8,915 bases of DNA from NCBI GenBank assembly GCA_020345785.1, contig CP070771.1, positions 931,809 through 940,723 of the forward strand, given 5' to 3'. The notes under the pieces were generated by a model. That model was not told the DNA's origin. It ran no database searches and was given only the letters and a program-made list of their open reading frames with translations. Shown piece after piece: positions 1-6,700 of the stretch (its first letter is position 1; every line of letters begins with the position of its first letter). The position numbers and the translations under genes are program-made. The stretch is from Desulfobacterales bacterium (GTDB taxonomy: Bacteria > Desulfobacterota > Desulfobacteria > Desulfobacterales > JAFDCJ01).

Positions 1-300
1 CCATAGAGAAGTTGTATCCCTCTATTCCCATGAGGGCCGGAACCCCATGCCAATCCCCCAGGGTCTTCTTTCATCTCGGACCAATTGCCTTCAGGAAGCA
101 GCAAAACAGGCCTTCTGTTCCAAACCGGGAGTTTGTCAACAATGTTTATTTAAACTCTATTATTGTGTACATTATCTTTACACCTTTGAAGGATTCGCCA
201 TGTTTTCAGGATAAATGATCCGTATTGGTTTGGATATAAGCCATTGAGATCAATAGAATAATTTTTATCAACACCAAAACACCCGATCACAGCCGCCATC
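1..300. other. Region without a supported gene
   Basis: No open frame here looks protein-like. A plus-strand frame is open from 2 to 214, and a minus-strand frame is open from about 160 to the window edge. Neither has a convincing start, ribosome binding site or recognisable motif. The right half is AT-rich and carries a short inverted repeat (165-183), consistent with an upstream regulatory region for the promoter at 301-316. A fragment of a gene lying mainly outside the window cannot be excluded. Confidence 0.5.
165..183. promoter_or_regulatory. Imperfect inverted repeat, possible activator site
   Basis: GTGTA (165-169) and TACAC (179-183) form an inverted repeat around a 9-bp AT-rich spacer. 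It ends about 118 bp before the -24 element at 301, a typical distance for a sigma54 enhancer-binding protein site. The arms are only 5 bp, so chance is a real possibility. Confidence 0.2.
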
Positions 301-316
301 TGGAATGAAATTTGCT
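301..316 (+). promoter_or_regulatory. Sigma54-type (-24/-12) promoter
   Basis: TGGAATGAAATTTGCT matches the RpoN consensus TGGCACG-N4-TTGCW. The GG (302-303) and GC (314-315) doublets are separated by exactly 10 bp, the -12 half TTGCT is perfect, and the -24 half matches 5 of 7. The preceding base is C, as preferred. Transcription would begin near 327 and run into the broken membrane-protein gene at 490, giving a leader of about 160 nt. Such promoters require an ATP-dependent activator, which is not encoded in this window. Confidence 0.5.
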
Positions 317-447
317 TTACACTGATTTCAGGAGAATAAAACAGATTACCAGAACCTGAAAAACACCTGCCCGAACGAAACCTAATTTTGAAAAATCCTG
401 TATCCTCCGGTTAGTTGATAGAGACCTACCCCACTGATAAAAGCAAA

Positions 448-476
448 TTCTCCTTCTGCTATCCGAGAAAGGAGGG
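448..476 (+). promoter_or_regulatory. Hairpin masking the Shine-Dalgarno sequence
   Basis: CTCCTT (450-455) is complementary to AAGGAG (469-474), and two G-U pairs extend the stem to 448/476, with a 13-nt loop. The right arm is the core of a strong Shine-Dalgarno sequence (AAGGAGGGTGA) upstream of the ATG at 490. Folding would therefore hide it from the ribosome. From GGAGG to the ATG is about 14 nt, longer than usual. No known riboswitch consensus was recognised. Confidence 0.35.
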
Positions 477-489
477 TGAACCACGATAA

Positions 490-887
490 ATGAAAATGAA
501 ATCAAAAAAAGATATCAAAGGATGGCGTGAGTCAAATACTGGCGGAAAAACAACTACCCAAAAAAAATTAATTGGTTGAAATTCTTGGAGTTATATTGAC
601 TCTCGTTGTGATTGCCTCCGTCAGTCTGCTGGTTACCTATAAGATCAGTAGGTCTCAAACAAACAATGCCTGGATGATTGCCGATGCCCAGATCGAAAGC
701 GCCCAGAGAATCGCCGAAGCCTAGCAGGAACACAAACGCACGAATTGCCAAAGCTGAATTGGAAGTGCAGCGCCTTAACCAAATTGACGGGATCTTTCCT
801 AAAACCATTGCGGTTGTCCTTTCCAACAAACAACTAAGTCTCATCGGATATCGGGCGAATAGATTCGCGGAGAGCAATTCAGAATAA
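490..887 (+). pseudogene. Broken small single-pass membrane protein gene
   Basis: Three successive frames carry pieces of one apparent protein. The first (from ATG 490) encodes a basic, hydrophilic leader starting MKMKSKK and ending KKLI. The second (about 575-721) encodes a membrane helix (VEILGVILTLVVIAS...) and the segment ...IESAQRIAEA, then meets TAG at 722. The third continues NARIAKAELEVQRL and ends at TAA 885. Dropping one G of the GG at 574-575 and one C of the CC at 720-721 gives an uninterrupted 131-residue product: about 27 cytoplasmic residues, one membrane segment, a coiled coil (about 55-97) and a short tail. The helix recalls a type IV pilin N-terminus (LVE followed by a hydrophobic run), but no G-F prepilin cleavage site is visible. 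The family was not recognised. Both lesions are single-base gains in dinucleotides, so sequencing error is as likely as true decay. Confidence 0.6.
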
Positions 888-892
888 GTTGG

Positions 893-926
893 TTGGCAGA
901 GTACTTAAAATAGTTTTACATATAAT
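893..926 (+). promoter_or_regulatory. Candidate sigma70 promoter for the stress protein
   Basis: A perfect TATAAT lies at 921-926, 27 bp before the ATG at 953. The best -35 candidate is TTGGCA (893-898), but the 22-bp spacer is too long, so the -35 is weak or absent. Placement in the short gap after the broken gene suits a separate promoter for the stress protein gene. Confidence 0.35.
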
Positions 927-952
927 CAGCGATTTACAGAAAGGTGAGAATG

Positions 953-1372
953 ATGTTTAAACGAATTCTCGTTGCATTAAAGTTCACCCCGGCCGGTCTA
1001 ACTGCACTGGAAAAAGGCCTTGAAATCGCCCGCGAGCATGCGGCGCAACTGCATATTTTTCATGCCCTGGATTTTCGGGTCGGGGAACTGGAGGTCAGCG
1101 ACCCCAAACGAGTTGAAATAAGCCGGGCAACTGAGCGACGATTCGAAACTGAAGTGAAACCACTTTTGAACGGCTTTAAAAATGCCACATTTGGTTGTCG
1201 GCCGGCGGATCCGGCCATGGAAATTTGCAAATTAGCCCGCCACAACAATTATGACCTCATTATCATGGGAAGCCACCAGCAGCCGGGAAAAATGAATTTG
1301 GGCCGTATCGATTATGTGGGCAATACCATTCTGGAAAAGGCTCCGTGCCCTGTAATGCTCGTTCCGTCATGA
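953..1372 (+). CDS. Universal stress protein (UspA family)
   Basis: This 139-residue protein has the usual length and fold signature of one Usp domain. It opens with the beta strand MFKRILVAL, followed by a helix with AREHAAQLHIFHALDF, and ends with the family signature MGSHQQPG...APCPVMLVPS. Usp proteins are small cytoplasmic dimers linked to stress survival, and some bind ATP. Here the ATP site looks degraded. The Asp after the first strand (V-A-[VIL]-D) is Lys10, and the loop G-2x-G-9x-G(S/T) reads Q-2x-G-10x-G-N. It may therefore be a non-nucleotide-binding member. ATG 953 was chosen over ATG 950 and GTG 944 because AAAGG (940-944) then lies 8 nt upstream and the protein begins in the usual family manner. 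The stop overlaps that of the convergent methyltransferase. Confidence 0.9.
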   Translation: MFKRILVALKFTPAGLTALEKGLEIAREHAAQLHIFHALDFRVGELEVSDPKRVEISRATERRFETEVKPLLNGFKNATFGCRPADPAMEICKLARHNNYDLIIMGSHQQPGKMNLGRIDYVGNTILEKAPCPVMLVPS

Positions 1373-2086
1373 GCTCTTCATCTTGCGAAAATACAAGACG
1401 ATGCTTTTGCCTAGAAACGGGTTTAACAGATGATCCAGCAGGTGTGTGCTGCGCGGCTGCTTCATGATGTCCCAGGTCAGAAAGCGGTGATAGAGGTTGA
1501 CCGGCCGGCAATCTTCGCGGCCAGGTCCTACCAGGCATTTCAGCCACCAATAGGGGGTGTGCAGGCTGTGAGCATAATGCCGGGCCCACGCTCTGACACC
1601 GGCGGTTTGCAGATCGGCAACCAATTGCGCCTGTGTGAATATGCGCAGGTGACCTCCTTTGGCAGTATGGTAGTCTGTCGACAGCGCCCAGCAGATGCGT
1701 TCCGGCCAGTAGCGGGGGACGCTGACCACCAGATTGCACCCCGCTTTCAATACCCTGACGATCTCCCGGATGGCCTGAAAATAGTCTTGAATGTGCTCCA
1801 AGACCTCCGAGCAAATAACAAGATCGAAACAATCGTCTTTAAAAGGCAGAGAGACAATATTCGCCGCAGTAAGGCCCCAAACGCCGCCCCCGTGTTCGCC
1901 CAGCCGGTCGTGCAGCTTTAGTCGTTCGGAGGCTTCGGTCAGATCTTTGAATTTGAGATCGGCGCCGACGGCGACAACCTTTTTGAACCGATAGGCAGCG
2001 GAGGTATGGCGGCCGGAGCCGCATCCGACGTCAAGGATTTTAAATCCGGGTTTCACCGTCAGGCGGCTAAAATCGACGGTAATCAC
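1367..2086 (-). CDS. Class I SAM-dependent methyltransferase
   Basis: This protein of about 239 residues has the Rossmann-type methyltransferase core (Methyltransf_11/UbiE-like). Motif I is ILDVGCGSGRH (residues about 17-27), the acidic residue after strand 2 is in VGADLKF, and strand 4 reads DLVICSEVLEH (about 88-98), followed by LKAGCNLVVSVPRYWPE. It should transfer a methyl group from S-adenosylmethionine to a small molecule, lipid or sugar; the substrate cannot be read from sequence. GTG 2086 was preferred because GTGAGG lies 6 nt upstream. GTG 2098 would add four residues but has no Shine-Dalgarno. Either way the start lies inside the end of the glycosyltransferase gene (20-32 bp overlap), indicating translational coupling and a joint pathway, probably modification of a surface glycan or glycolipid. 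The C-terminal part (TPYWWLKCLVGPG...) is outside the core and may be specific to its subgroup. Confidence 0.85.
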   Translation of the reverse strand: MITVDFSRLTVKPGFKILDVGCGSGRHTSAAYRFKKVVAVGADLKFKDLTEASERLKLHDRLGEHGGGVWGLTAANIVSLPFKDDCFDLVICSEVLEHIQDYFQAIREIVRVLKAGCNLVVSVPRYWPERICWALSTDYHTAKGGHLRIFTQAQLVADLQTAGVRAWARHYAHSLHTPYWWLKCLVGPGREDCRPVNLYHRFLTWDIMKQPRSTHLLDHLLNPFLGKSIVLYFRKMKSS

Positions 2087-3320
2087 GGATGGCCTCACGG
2101 TAAGCGCGGACGGTTTTTTCGGCGGCTTTTTGCCAGGTAAAATGGGCCTGAACCCGCTGATATCCGGCCATACCCAATTCTTTGGCGCGCGCGGGATTTT
2201 CCAGCACTTCTCGTATGGCTCGGACCAGGGCTGCCGGATCGGCCGGCGGTACTAAAATCGCGGCATCGCCCGCCACCTCAGGCAGGGCGCCGCCGGTGGT
2301 GCTGATGACCGGAACGCCGCATGCCATCGCCTCACCCACCGGCAGGCCGAATCCTTCGTAAACCGACGGCACCACCGCCACCGTTGCCCGGGCATAGTGT
2401 TGCACGAATTCGCCGTTGTCGATCCTGCCGGTGAAGTAAACAAGATGACCGATACCCAGTTCTCGGATTAATTTTACAATCGGGCCGTCTTTTTTGGGAG
2501 TTCCGACCACGGTGACATTAATGTCATCGGTTTGCGCCAACTCGGCCACCGCTTTGAAAAGAAAAAAGAGACCTTTCAACGGCGTATCCGCGCTGTTGGT
2601 TACGATGACGCGGTTTTTTTCTCTTTCGATTTCAGGGATGGGATAAAATAAATTGGTATTGATGCCGTTGGGCACGATGTGAAATTTATCCGGAGGTATG
2701 CAAAAATCGCGACTGATGTCATTTTTAGCCGAATTTGAAACAGTAATGATCCGGTTCAGGGATCTGGCCACCCGCTTTTGCATGCCGACAAATGAATACC
2801 AGCGCCACTGTTTCATTTTTTGCATGGTGGAAGACTCGGATTGGATGGCTAGTTTGCGGTCGACGGTGATGGGATGATGGATGGTGGCGATAGTCGGGAC
2901 CTTCTTGCTTATGGCCCAGATCCCGTAGGAAAGGCTTTGATTGTCGTGCACGATATCATAGCCGCGCAACCTGGGGTTCACAAAATGAAACGCTCGGAGT
3001 CCGAAGGTGAAGGGTTCGGGAAAACCCATCGTCGATACACCGATCCATTCAAGGAGATTGATCGGATCCATGAGCTCCTTTAAAGCCGGAACTCTAAATG
3101 GATCCTGCGGGTTGTAAAGATCCAGTCCCGGCAGTCGGTATAACGAAATATCGTCATCCAGCTGCGGGTCCGGCGGACCGGAGATCACCTCGACCCTATG
3201 GCCGAGATCTTTAAGCGCCCGGCTTAAATTTTTAAGGTAAACGCCCTGTCCGCCGCAGTGGGGATTGCTGCGGTAGCTTAAAAGGCAGATTCTTAAAGGG
3301 CGCTGATTGGCCGGCATCAT
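2067..3320 (-). CDS. Glycosyltransferase family 4 (GT-B fold)
   Basis: This 417-residue protein is the normal length for a GT4 enzyme, which transfers a sugar from a nucleotide-sugar donor to a lipid-linked or glycan acceptor on the cytoplasmic face of the membrane. The N-terminal acceptor domain shows the glycine-rich entry loop NPHCGGQGVYLKNLSRAL (about 19-36) and IATIHHPI. The C-terminal GT1 domain (about 215-400) has IVPNGINTNLF, the donor-site E-x7-E motif EGFGLPVGE (E322 and E330), and GVPVISTTGGALPEV. The gene starts with tandem ATGs (3320 and 3317). AGGA (3328-3325) lies 4 nt from the first and 7 nt from the second, so the second may be the true start. It is the first gene of a pair with the overlapping methyltransferase. 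The sugar and acceptor are unknown. Confidence 0.92.
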   Translation of the reverse strand: MMPANQRPLRICLLSYRSNPHCGGQGVYLKNLSRALKDLGHRVEVISGPPDPQLDDDISLYRLPGLDLYNPQDPFRVPALKELMDPINLLEWIGVSTMGFPEPFTFGLRAFHFVNPRLRGYDIVHDNQSLSYGIWAISKKVPTIATIHHPITVDRKLAIQSESSTMQKMKQWRWYSFVGMQKRVARSLNRIITVSNSAKNDISRDFCIPPDKFHIVPNGINTNLFYPIPEIEREKNRVIVTNSADTPLKGLFFLFKAVAELAQTDDINVTVVGTPKKDGPIVKLIRELGIGHLVYFTGRIDNGEFVQHYARATVAVVPSVYEGFGLPVGEAMACGVPVISTTGGALPEVAGDAAILVPPADPAALVRAIREVLENPARAKELGMAGYQRVQAHFTWQKAAEKTVRAYREAIRDYRRF

Positions 3321-3542
3321 CGGGTCCTATTTTTATGCACTAAAGGAAGGGGGCATCCCCATTGGCATCCGGCGTCGACAGGGCCAACTGCCCGGCTTTG
3401 CGTACTTAGAGTTTGCAGCTCGGAGAGAGATCAGGTCCTGCGGCTCGGAGATGATATTGGAAGAATCAGATAAAGAATTTCAGCGCTCTTCGTCAAGTTC
3501 TTTTTCATTGCCTTTGATTAAATATGTTGAATTTACCGGAAT
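3321..3542. other. Gap before the glycosyltransferase
   Basis: This stretch holds no convincing gene. A plus-strand open frame (3307-3591) runs across it, through the terminator, and looks non-protein-like. The gap carries a direct repeat, GCTCGGAGA (3418-3426 and 3443-3451), and a weak promoter candidate for the glycosyltransferase operon. Confidence 0.5.
3467..3496 (-). promoter_or_regulatory. Weak sigma70-like promoter for the GT-MT operon
   Basis: On the minus strand TTGACG (3496-3491, 5 of 6 to the -35 consensus) is followed after 18 bp by TATCTG (3472-3467, 3 of 6 to the -10). Transcription would start near 3460, about 140 nt before the glycosyltransferase ATG. The poor -10 makes this only a candidate. 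Confidence 0.3.
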
Positions 3543-3570
3543 AAAAAAAGCGGGGCGCAATGCCCCGCTT
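3543..3570 (-). terminator. Intrinsic terminator of the lipoprotein gene
   Basis: AAGCGGGGC (3548-3556) and GCCCCGCTT (3562-3570) form a perfect 9-bp, GC-rich stem with a 5-nt loop. Read on the minus strand, the stem runs directly into seven T residues (3549-3543). It lies about 35 bp after the lipoprotein stop and should end that transcript before the glycosyltransferase operon. Confidence 0.92.
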
Positions 3571-3582
3571 ATTGATTCAACT

Positions 3583-3603
3583 AGATTCTGATAATCAGAA
3601 TTT
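3583..3603 (-). repeat. AT-rich hairpin at the lipoprotein stop codon
   Basis: ATTCTGA (3585-3591) and TCAGAAT (3595-3601) form a 7-bp stem with a TAA loop. One A-T and one G-U pair extend it. It begins 1-2 nt after the stop codon of the lipoprotein gene and just before the GC-rich terminator. It could protect the transcript's 3' end or help pause the polymerase. Confidence 0.45.
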
Positions 3604-3604
3604 A

Positions 3605-6298
3605 TTATTCAACCGGCTTACCCTCGGAATACAATAAATCCACATCCGTGGGTATATCCCCCATTCCATGCTCAACAAAGTCAGGAACCGTCGAAAGATC
3701 GACATTCTGACCGGCTGTGATATCGGGAAGACCGGTGGTATCAGCGGTTACCTTTAGAAACTGGCTTGTTTCCAGCGGCTTCAACAGATAGTTTGTCCCG
3801 GTTTCCACATCTGTGACCTGCGTGCCGGCCGGCAGATTAATTATCTTATCGGCGATTTCATCCGATATCGTCCAGTCGTTTTTCTCAAGCTCCTGGTACA
3901 AGTCGGGCAATCCCATCATCCAACCATCGTACTGCAGGGCGAGGGTTTTCTCAATGCCGGCGCCGTTCAGAGCGGTGATCGTTTCGAAACGCAGCGGATC
4001 ATCCAGCAGCTTGTAGCTGCCGTTTACATTTTTCAAATAGCTGACGCTGCCCCATCCGCCCTCGGCGCTGTATTCCCAGTTGAATGCCACGGTTTGGCCG
4101 TCAATGTCGGCTTCAATGCCCCAGACACTGCCGCCGACGACACCGCCGATTTCAACCCCCTCATTGGGCTGGCCGTTTTGATCCTTATCATTGTCGCCGA
4201 TGGTTGTGTATACCAGCATCAGATAGTTGTCATCGGCCGGATCCGTTATCAGTTCATAGGTTGAATTGGCATCATTCCACGGATCACTGAACACCGTGCC
4301 GTCCGGAACAACGTCGGTGGCATTGCCGGGGGTGACGGCGGTCTGCAGTTCGAGCTTGCAGGTTGCCGCCTGACCGGTTTCTTTGCGGACCACATAATTG
4401 GAGCCCTTCATATTGATGTAAAGCTCGCGGTTCTCCGGTAATTTATAGTCCTTATTGTTGTCACCGAATTCCGGAGTCCAGGTCCGTTGATCAAAATTAA
4501 CCAGTTCTTTTTCGACCCAGCCGGTTTTGCCGCCGCTGGTGTCACCGGTGTATTGAACATAGATCGAGCCGCCGACCCAGATCCACAATTGGGTGACATC
4601 GTTAGTATTAAGCAGTTGCCGCGGCGTGTTTGCCGTAACAACCGGACCAAATTCTCCCTCCGTCATCGTGGCTTCATAAAATCCGGCCGTTTCGCCATTG
4701 GCGGCACTGGCCAATTCGTAGACATACGTCTTGTTTTCATTATTCGTCTGATCCCAACCGTTAATCATCACCTGTTTTCTGCTATCAGTAGCGCTTTTGG
4801 CCAGGGAGGCAAGGCCGATTTCGGCATCAAAATCGACCGGTGTCGTGGCGCATGCCGGCGGGAATGCTTCCCAGTTCATTTGCGGGCAATGGTACCAATT
4901 GCCGGCATTATAGGTCAAATTATATGAGGTGTCGACCCACAGCTCTACGGCAATGCCCTTGATGTCGTCCAGGGAGGCGTCAACATATGTTCTTCGTGAC
5001 AGAACCCCGTTAAATGTTTTGCCTACGGTATAGGTTTCCGGGGTTGAACTCGGGTCGAAGTCTTCCCGGGTTACCTGGGTGCCTTCCGCAACGGGATTCC
5101 CGTCCTGGGTCCAGAGCTGATGGCGGCCCTGCCAGGCACCGTAGTAGGCCCGCTTGGTGGACCCGCCGGCCGTGGTCCAGTAGATCGGGAAACCGAACGA
5201 TTTGGATTTCATAACATCTTCGCCGGTATCGGCATTATAGACGCCGTAGCGATGCGTCATTTCGACGATGTCGAGTCTATCTTTGTATACCGTCGGATCA
5301 TCCCCGTCTTTGACCGCCAGGTAATCTTCATTATATGCATATGTGGCGAAGATGGGGGTCAATTCGGTGATGTTCGGATCGGCATCCGGTCCCCACAATT
5401 CTTCCCAGTCCGGGTACTGCACTTTTCCGTAACCTTCAGTGCCGGAACGGTACATAATGCCCATCATCTCGGCCTCGACTTCAGTTTCACTTGCCGGACC
5501 CGACTCCAAGAACTTTTCATGTACCTTTAACACCGTCACGCCGTCGGCATTGACCTCACAGCTTGCCGCAAAAAAATCTTCCGTACCATCCTCACCAAAC
5601 TTGACGTTCAAATCCCACTCACCGTAGTCGGCATATGATCCGTCTTCGTTCTTGGTGGGCGGCGAATATATCTTGAATTCGGCTTTTATTAATTCATCCT
5701 CGCCCTCATCATCCTCTTCAATAATCCAGGCGCGCGCACGCAGGTACTCGGTTCCGTCATCATCCACGACGGCATCCGATTGACACACCCACGCTTCCAG
5801 GGATTTTTTGCTGGTTCCCTCCGCTTCGTCCTGAAAAGCGACCATGGCCTTGTAGGGACCATTGCCGATCTCATCCGTGTAATTTGTCTGAGACAGTGCA
5901 TTTAAGACGCTTTCAAGAATGGCAAACTGCTCAAGGGAATGTTCTTCCACATACTTTCGTGCTTCAGCTTCGCTGTAATCGGTTCCGGCATCTGTTGCGG
6001 CTCTCGACAGAGCACGCAGATTTGAAATGAAGGATCGATTAAAGGAGGCCGATGCATCCGCGGCGTCTGTGTCGACGGGAACTGCTGAGATCTCGGTCGG
6101 CATCGTGTAACTGGATAAATCGCTAGTACTCGACCCACCGCCGCTGCTTCCGCCGCCGGAGCAGGAAATAAATAAGGCACCGGTAAATAAAAGAGCGAGC
6201 AGCAGAACAGACATCTTAATCCTTGGCTGAACGAAATGGGCCATTGGGTTCAATTTGAAACAGTCGTTTTTCTTCGGTTTACGTAAAATTTTGCGCAT
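3605..6298 (-). CDS. Large secreted lipoprotein of unknown function
   Basis: The 897-residue product has a basic N-terminus (MRKILRKPKK), a hydrophobic stretch from M29 (MSVLLLALLFTGALFIS) and a lipobox ending at Cys46, followed by the glycine-serine linker SGGGSSGGGSS. It should be exported by Sec, acylated on Cys46 and, with Ser at +2, probably sorted to the outer membrane. The cytoplasmic N-terminal extension of about 28 residues is unusually long, but AAGGAG 8 nt upstream of ATG 6298 supports that start; M19 and M29 are alternatives. The mature part is acidic and rich in Trp, Tyr, Asp, Glu and Thr, with beta-rich-looking segments and five further cysteines. Around residues 700-712 the sequence DNDKDQNGQPNEG resembles an EF-hand-like calcium loop. 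No catalytic motif or known domain was recognised. A dedicated promoter and terminator make it monocistronic. Confidence 0.88.
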   Translation of the reverse strand: MRKILRKPKKNDCFKLNPMAHFVQPRIKMSVLLLALLFTGALFISCSGGGSSGGGSSTSDLSSYTMPTEISAVPVDTDAADASASFNRSFISNLRALSRAATDAGTDYSEAEARKYVEEHSLEQFAILESVLNALSQTNYTDEIGNGPYKAMVAFQDEAEGTSKKSLEAWVCQSDAVVDDDGTEYLRARAWIIEEDDEGEDELIKAEFKIYSPPTKNEDGSYADYGEWDLNVKFGEDGTEDFFAASCEVNADGVTVLKVHEKFLESGPASETEVEAEMMGIMYRSGTEGYGKVQYPDWEELWGPDADPNITELTPIFATYAYNEDYLAVKDGDDPTVYKDRLDIVEMTHRYGVYNADTGEDVMKSKSFGFPIYWTTAGGSTKRAYYGAWQGRHQLWTQDGNPVAEGTQVTREDFDPSSTPETYTVGKTFNGVLSRRTYVDASLDDIKGIAVELWVDTSYNLTYNAGNWYHCPQMNWEAFPPACATTPVDFDAEIGLASLAKSATDSRKQVMINGWDQTNNENKTYVYELASAANGETAGFYEATMTEGEFGPVVTANTPRQLLNTNDVTQLWIWVGGSIYVQYTGDTSGGKTGWVEKELVNFDQRTWTPEFGDNNKDYKLPENRELYINMKGSNYVVRKETGQAATCKLELQTAVTPGNATDVVPDGTVFSDPWNDANSTYELITDPADDNYLMLVYTTIGDNDKDQNGQPNEGVEIGGVVGGSVWGIEADIDGQTVAFNWEYSAEGGWGSVSYLKNVNGSYKLLDDPLRFETITALNGAGIEKTLALQYDGWMMGLPDLYQELEKNDWTISDEIADKIINLPAGTQVTDVETGTNYLLKPLETSQFLKVTADTTGLPDITAGQNVDLSTVPDFVEHGMGDIPTDVDLLYSEGKPVE

Positions 6299-6340
6299 TT
6301 TTGAATCTCCTTAAGGTAGTTGATTTCATTTAGGCAGGTC

Positions 6341-6365
6341 ACAGAAAATCATTACGGTTTTCTGT
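6341..6365 (-). repeat. Stem-loop in the lipoprotein leader
   Basis: ACAGAAAA (6341-6348) and TTTTCTGT (6358-6365) form a perfect 8-bp stem around a 9-nt loop, about 43 nt upstream of the lipoprotein start codon. No U-tract follows on the minus strand, so it is not a terminator. It could affect RNA stability or act as a protein-binding site in the leader. Confidence 0.45.
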
Positions 6366-6460
6366 ATTTCTTCGACTTTTTAGAGTTTGTTTTTGCACGG
6401 CGGCGCGGCCGGCAACGGATACGCAACCGTACTGCTCCTGTTTGACATTCATCTCGGATT

Positions 6461-6496
6461 CTACGGGGGAATTCGTGGCTTATATTGGAAACTCAT
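6461..6496 (-). other. 11-codon open frame in the leader
   Basis: ATG at 6496-6494 opens a frame reading MSFQYKPRIPP and stopping at TAG (6463-6461). The strong Shine-Dalgarno AAGGAGGT (6521-6514) is the only good ribosome site in this stretch, but it lies about 18 nt from the ATG, beyond the normal range. The frame may be translated inefficiently, or be fortuitous. Confidence 0.2.
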
Positions 6497-6566
6497 AATA
6501 AATTTTTTAATACACCTCCTTTCTTTTTTTTTGCTGCCAAACTGAAATTGGAAAAACCTTTTGCTT

Positions 6567-6582
6567 TGCAATGAATATGCCA
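6567..6582 (-). promoter_or_regulatory. Sigma54 (-24/-12) promoter of the lipoprotein gene
   Basis: The minus strand from 6582 to 6567 reads TGGCATATTCATTGCA, matching TGGCACG-N4-TTGCW with exactly 10 bp between the GG and GC doublets. The -12 half is perfect and the -24 half starts TGGCA. This is the best promoter-like sequence in the window. Expression would depend on RpoN and an enhancer-binding ATPase encoded elsewhere. The palindrome at 6701-6718 sits at the usual distance for that activator. Confidence 0.65.
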
Positions 6583-6700
6583 CAGGAGGGTCAGCCTTGA
6601 CTGGGATGAGGTAGTAAGAGATATAATTTTATATTGTCAAACGGTTAGAACGATATTGAAGGATTCTTACATAATGTTTCAGAGAAAATATGGGATCGCA

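Larger units (their letters stand above)
6299..6566 (-). promoter_or_regulatory. Long 5' leader of the lipoprotein transcript
   Basis: If transcription starts about 12 nt after the -12 element at 6567-6582, the untranslated leader is about 258 nt. From its 5' end it holds a strong but orphan Shine-Dalgarno sequence (AAGGAGGT, 6521-6514), an 11-codon frame, a GC-rich block (about 6398-6415), a perfect 8-bp stem-loop (6341-6365), and the AAGGAG that serves the lipoprotein ATG. No match to a known riboswitch consensus was seen; in particular the GEMM cyclic-di-GMP core is absent. Confidence 0.4.

Noticed and set aside
2..214. Carry-over coding fragment at the window edge
   Set aside because: The frame is open for 70 codons but has no recognisable motif, and a competing frame of similar length overlaps it.
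560..599. Programmed -1 frameshift at the A8 run (A-AAA-AAA)
   Set aside because: The -1 frame meets TGA at 597 after ten codons and does not enter the membrane-helix frame.
678..887. Stand-alone 69-residue plus-strand gene
   Set aside because: Its first 20 or so codons are an out-of-frame reading of the upstream membrane-protein piece. Only the part after about 723 looks protein-like, so it is the tail of the broken gene.
893..910. Second sigma54 promoter before the stress protein (TTGGCAG...)
   Set aside because: The -24 half is good, but the -12 position reads TTAA instead of TTGC.
1430..1921. 163-residue plus-strand open frame
   Set aside because: It is antisense to the methyltransferase, whose motifs are clear.
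3307..3591. 94-residue plus-strand open frame with a serine run
   Set aside because: It starts at TTG inside the glycosyltransferase start region and reads through the minus-strand terminator. It has no ribosome site or recognisable motif.
4487..4927. 146-residue plus-strand open frame
   Set aside because: It lies wholly antisense to the lipoprotein gene, which has signal peptide, ribosome site and terminator; the frame is a shadow.
6299..6566. Cyclic-di-GMP (GEMM) riboswitch in the lipoprotein leader
   Set aside because: It was tempting beside an HD-GYP gene, but the conserved GEMM core (CACGCA...GGGCAAACC) and receptor sequences are absent.
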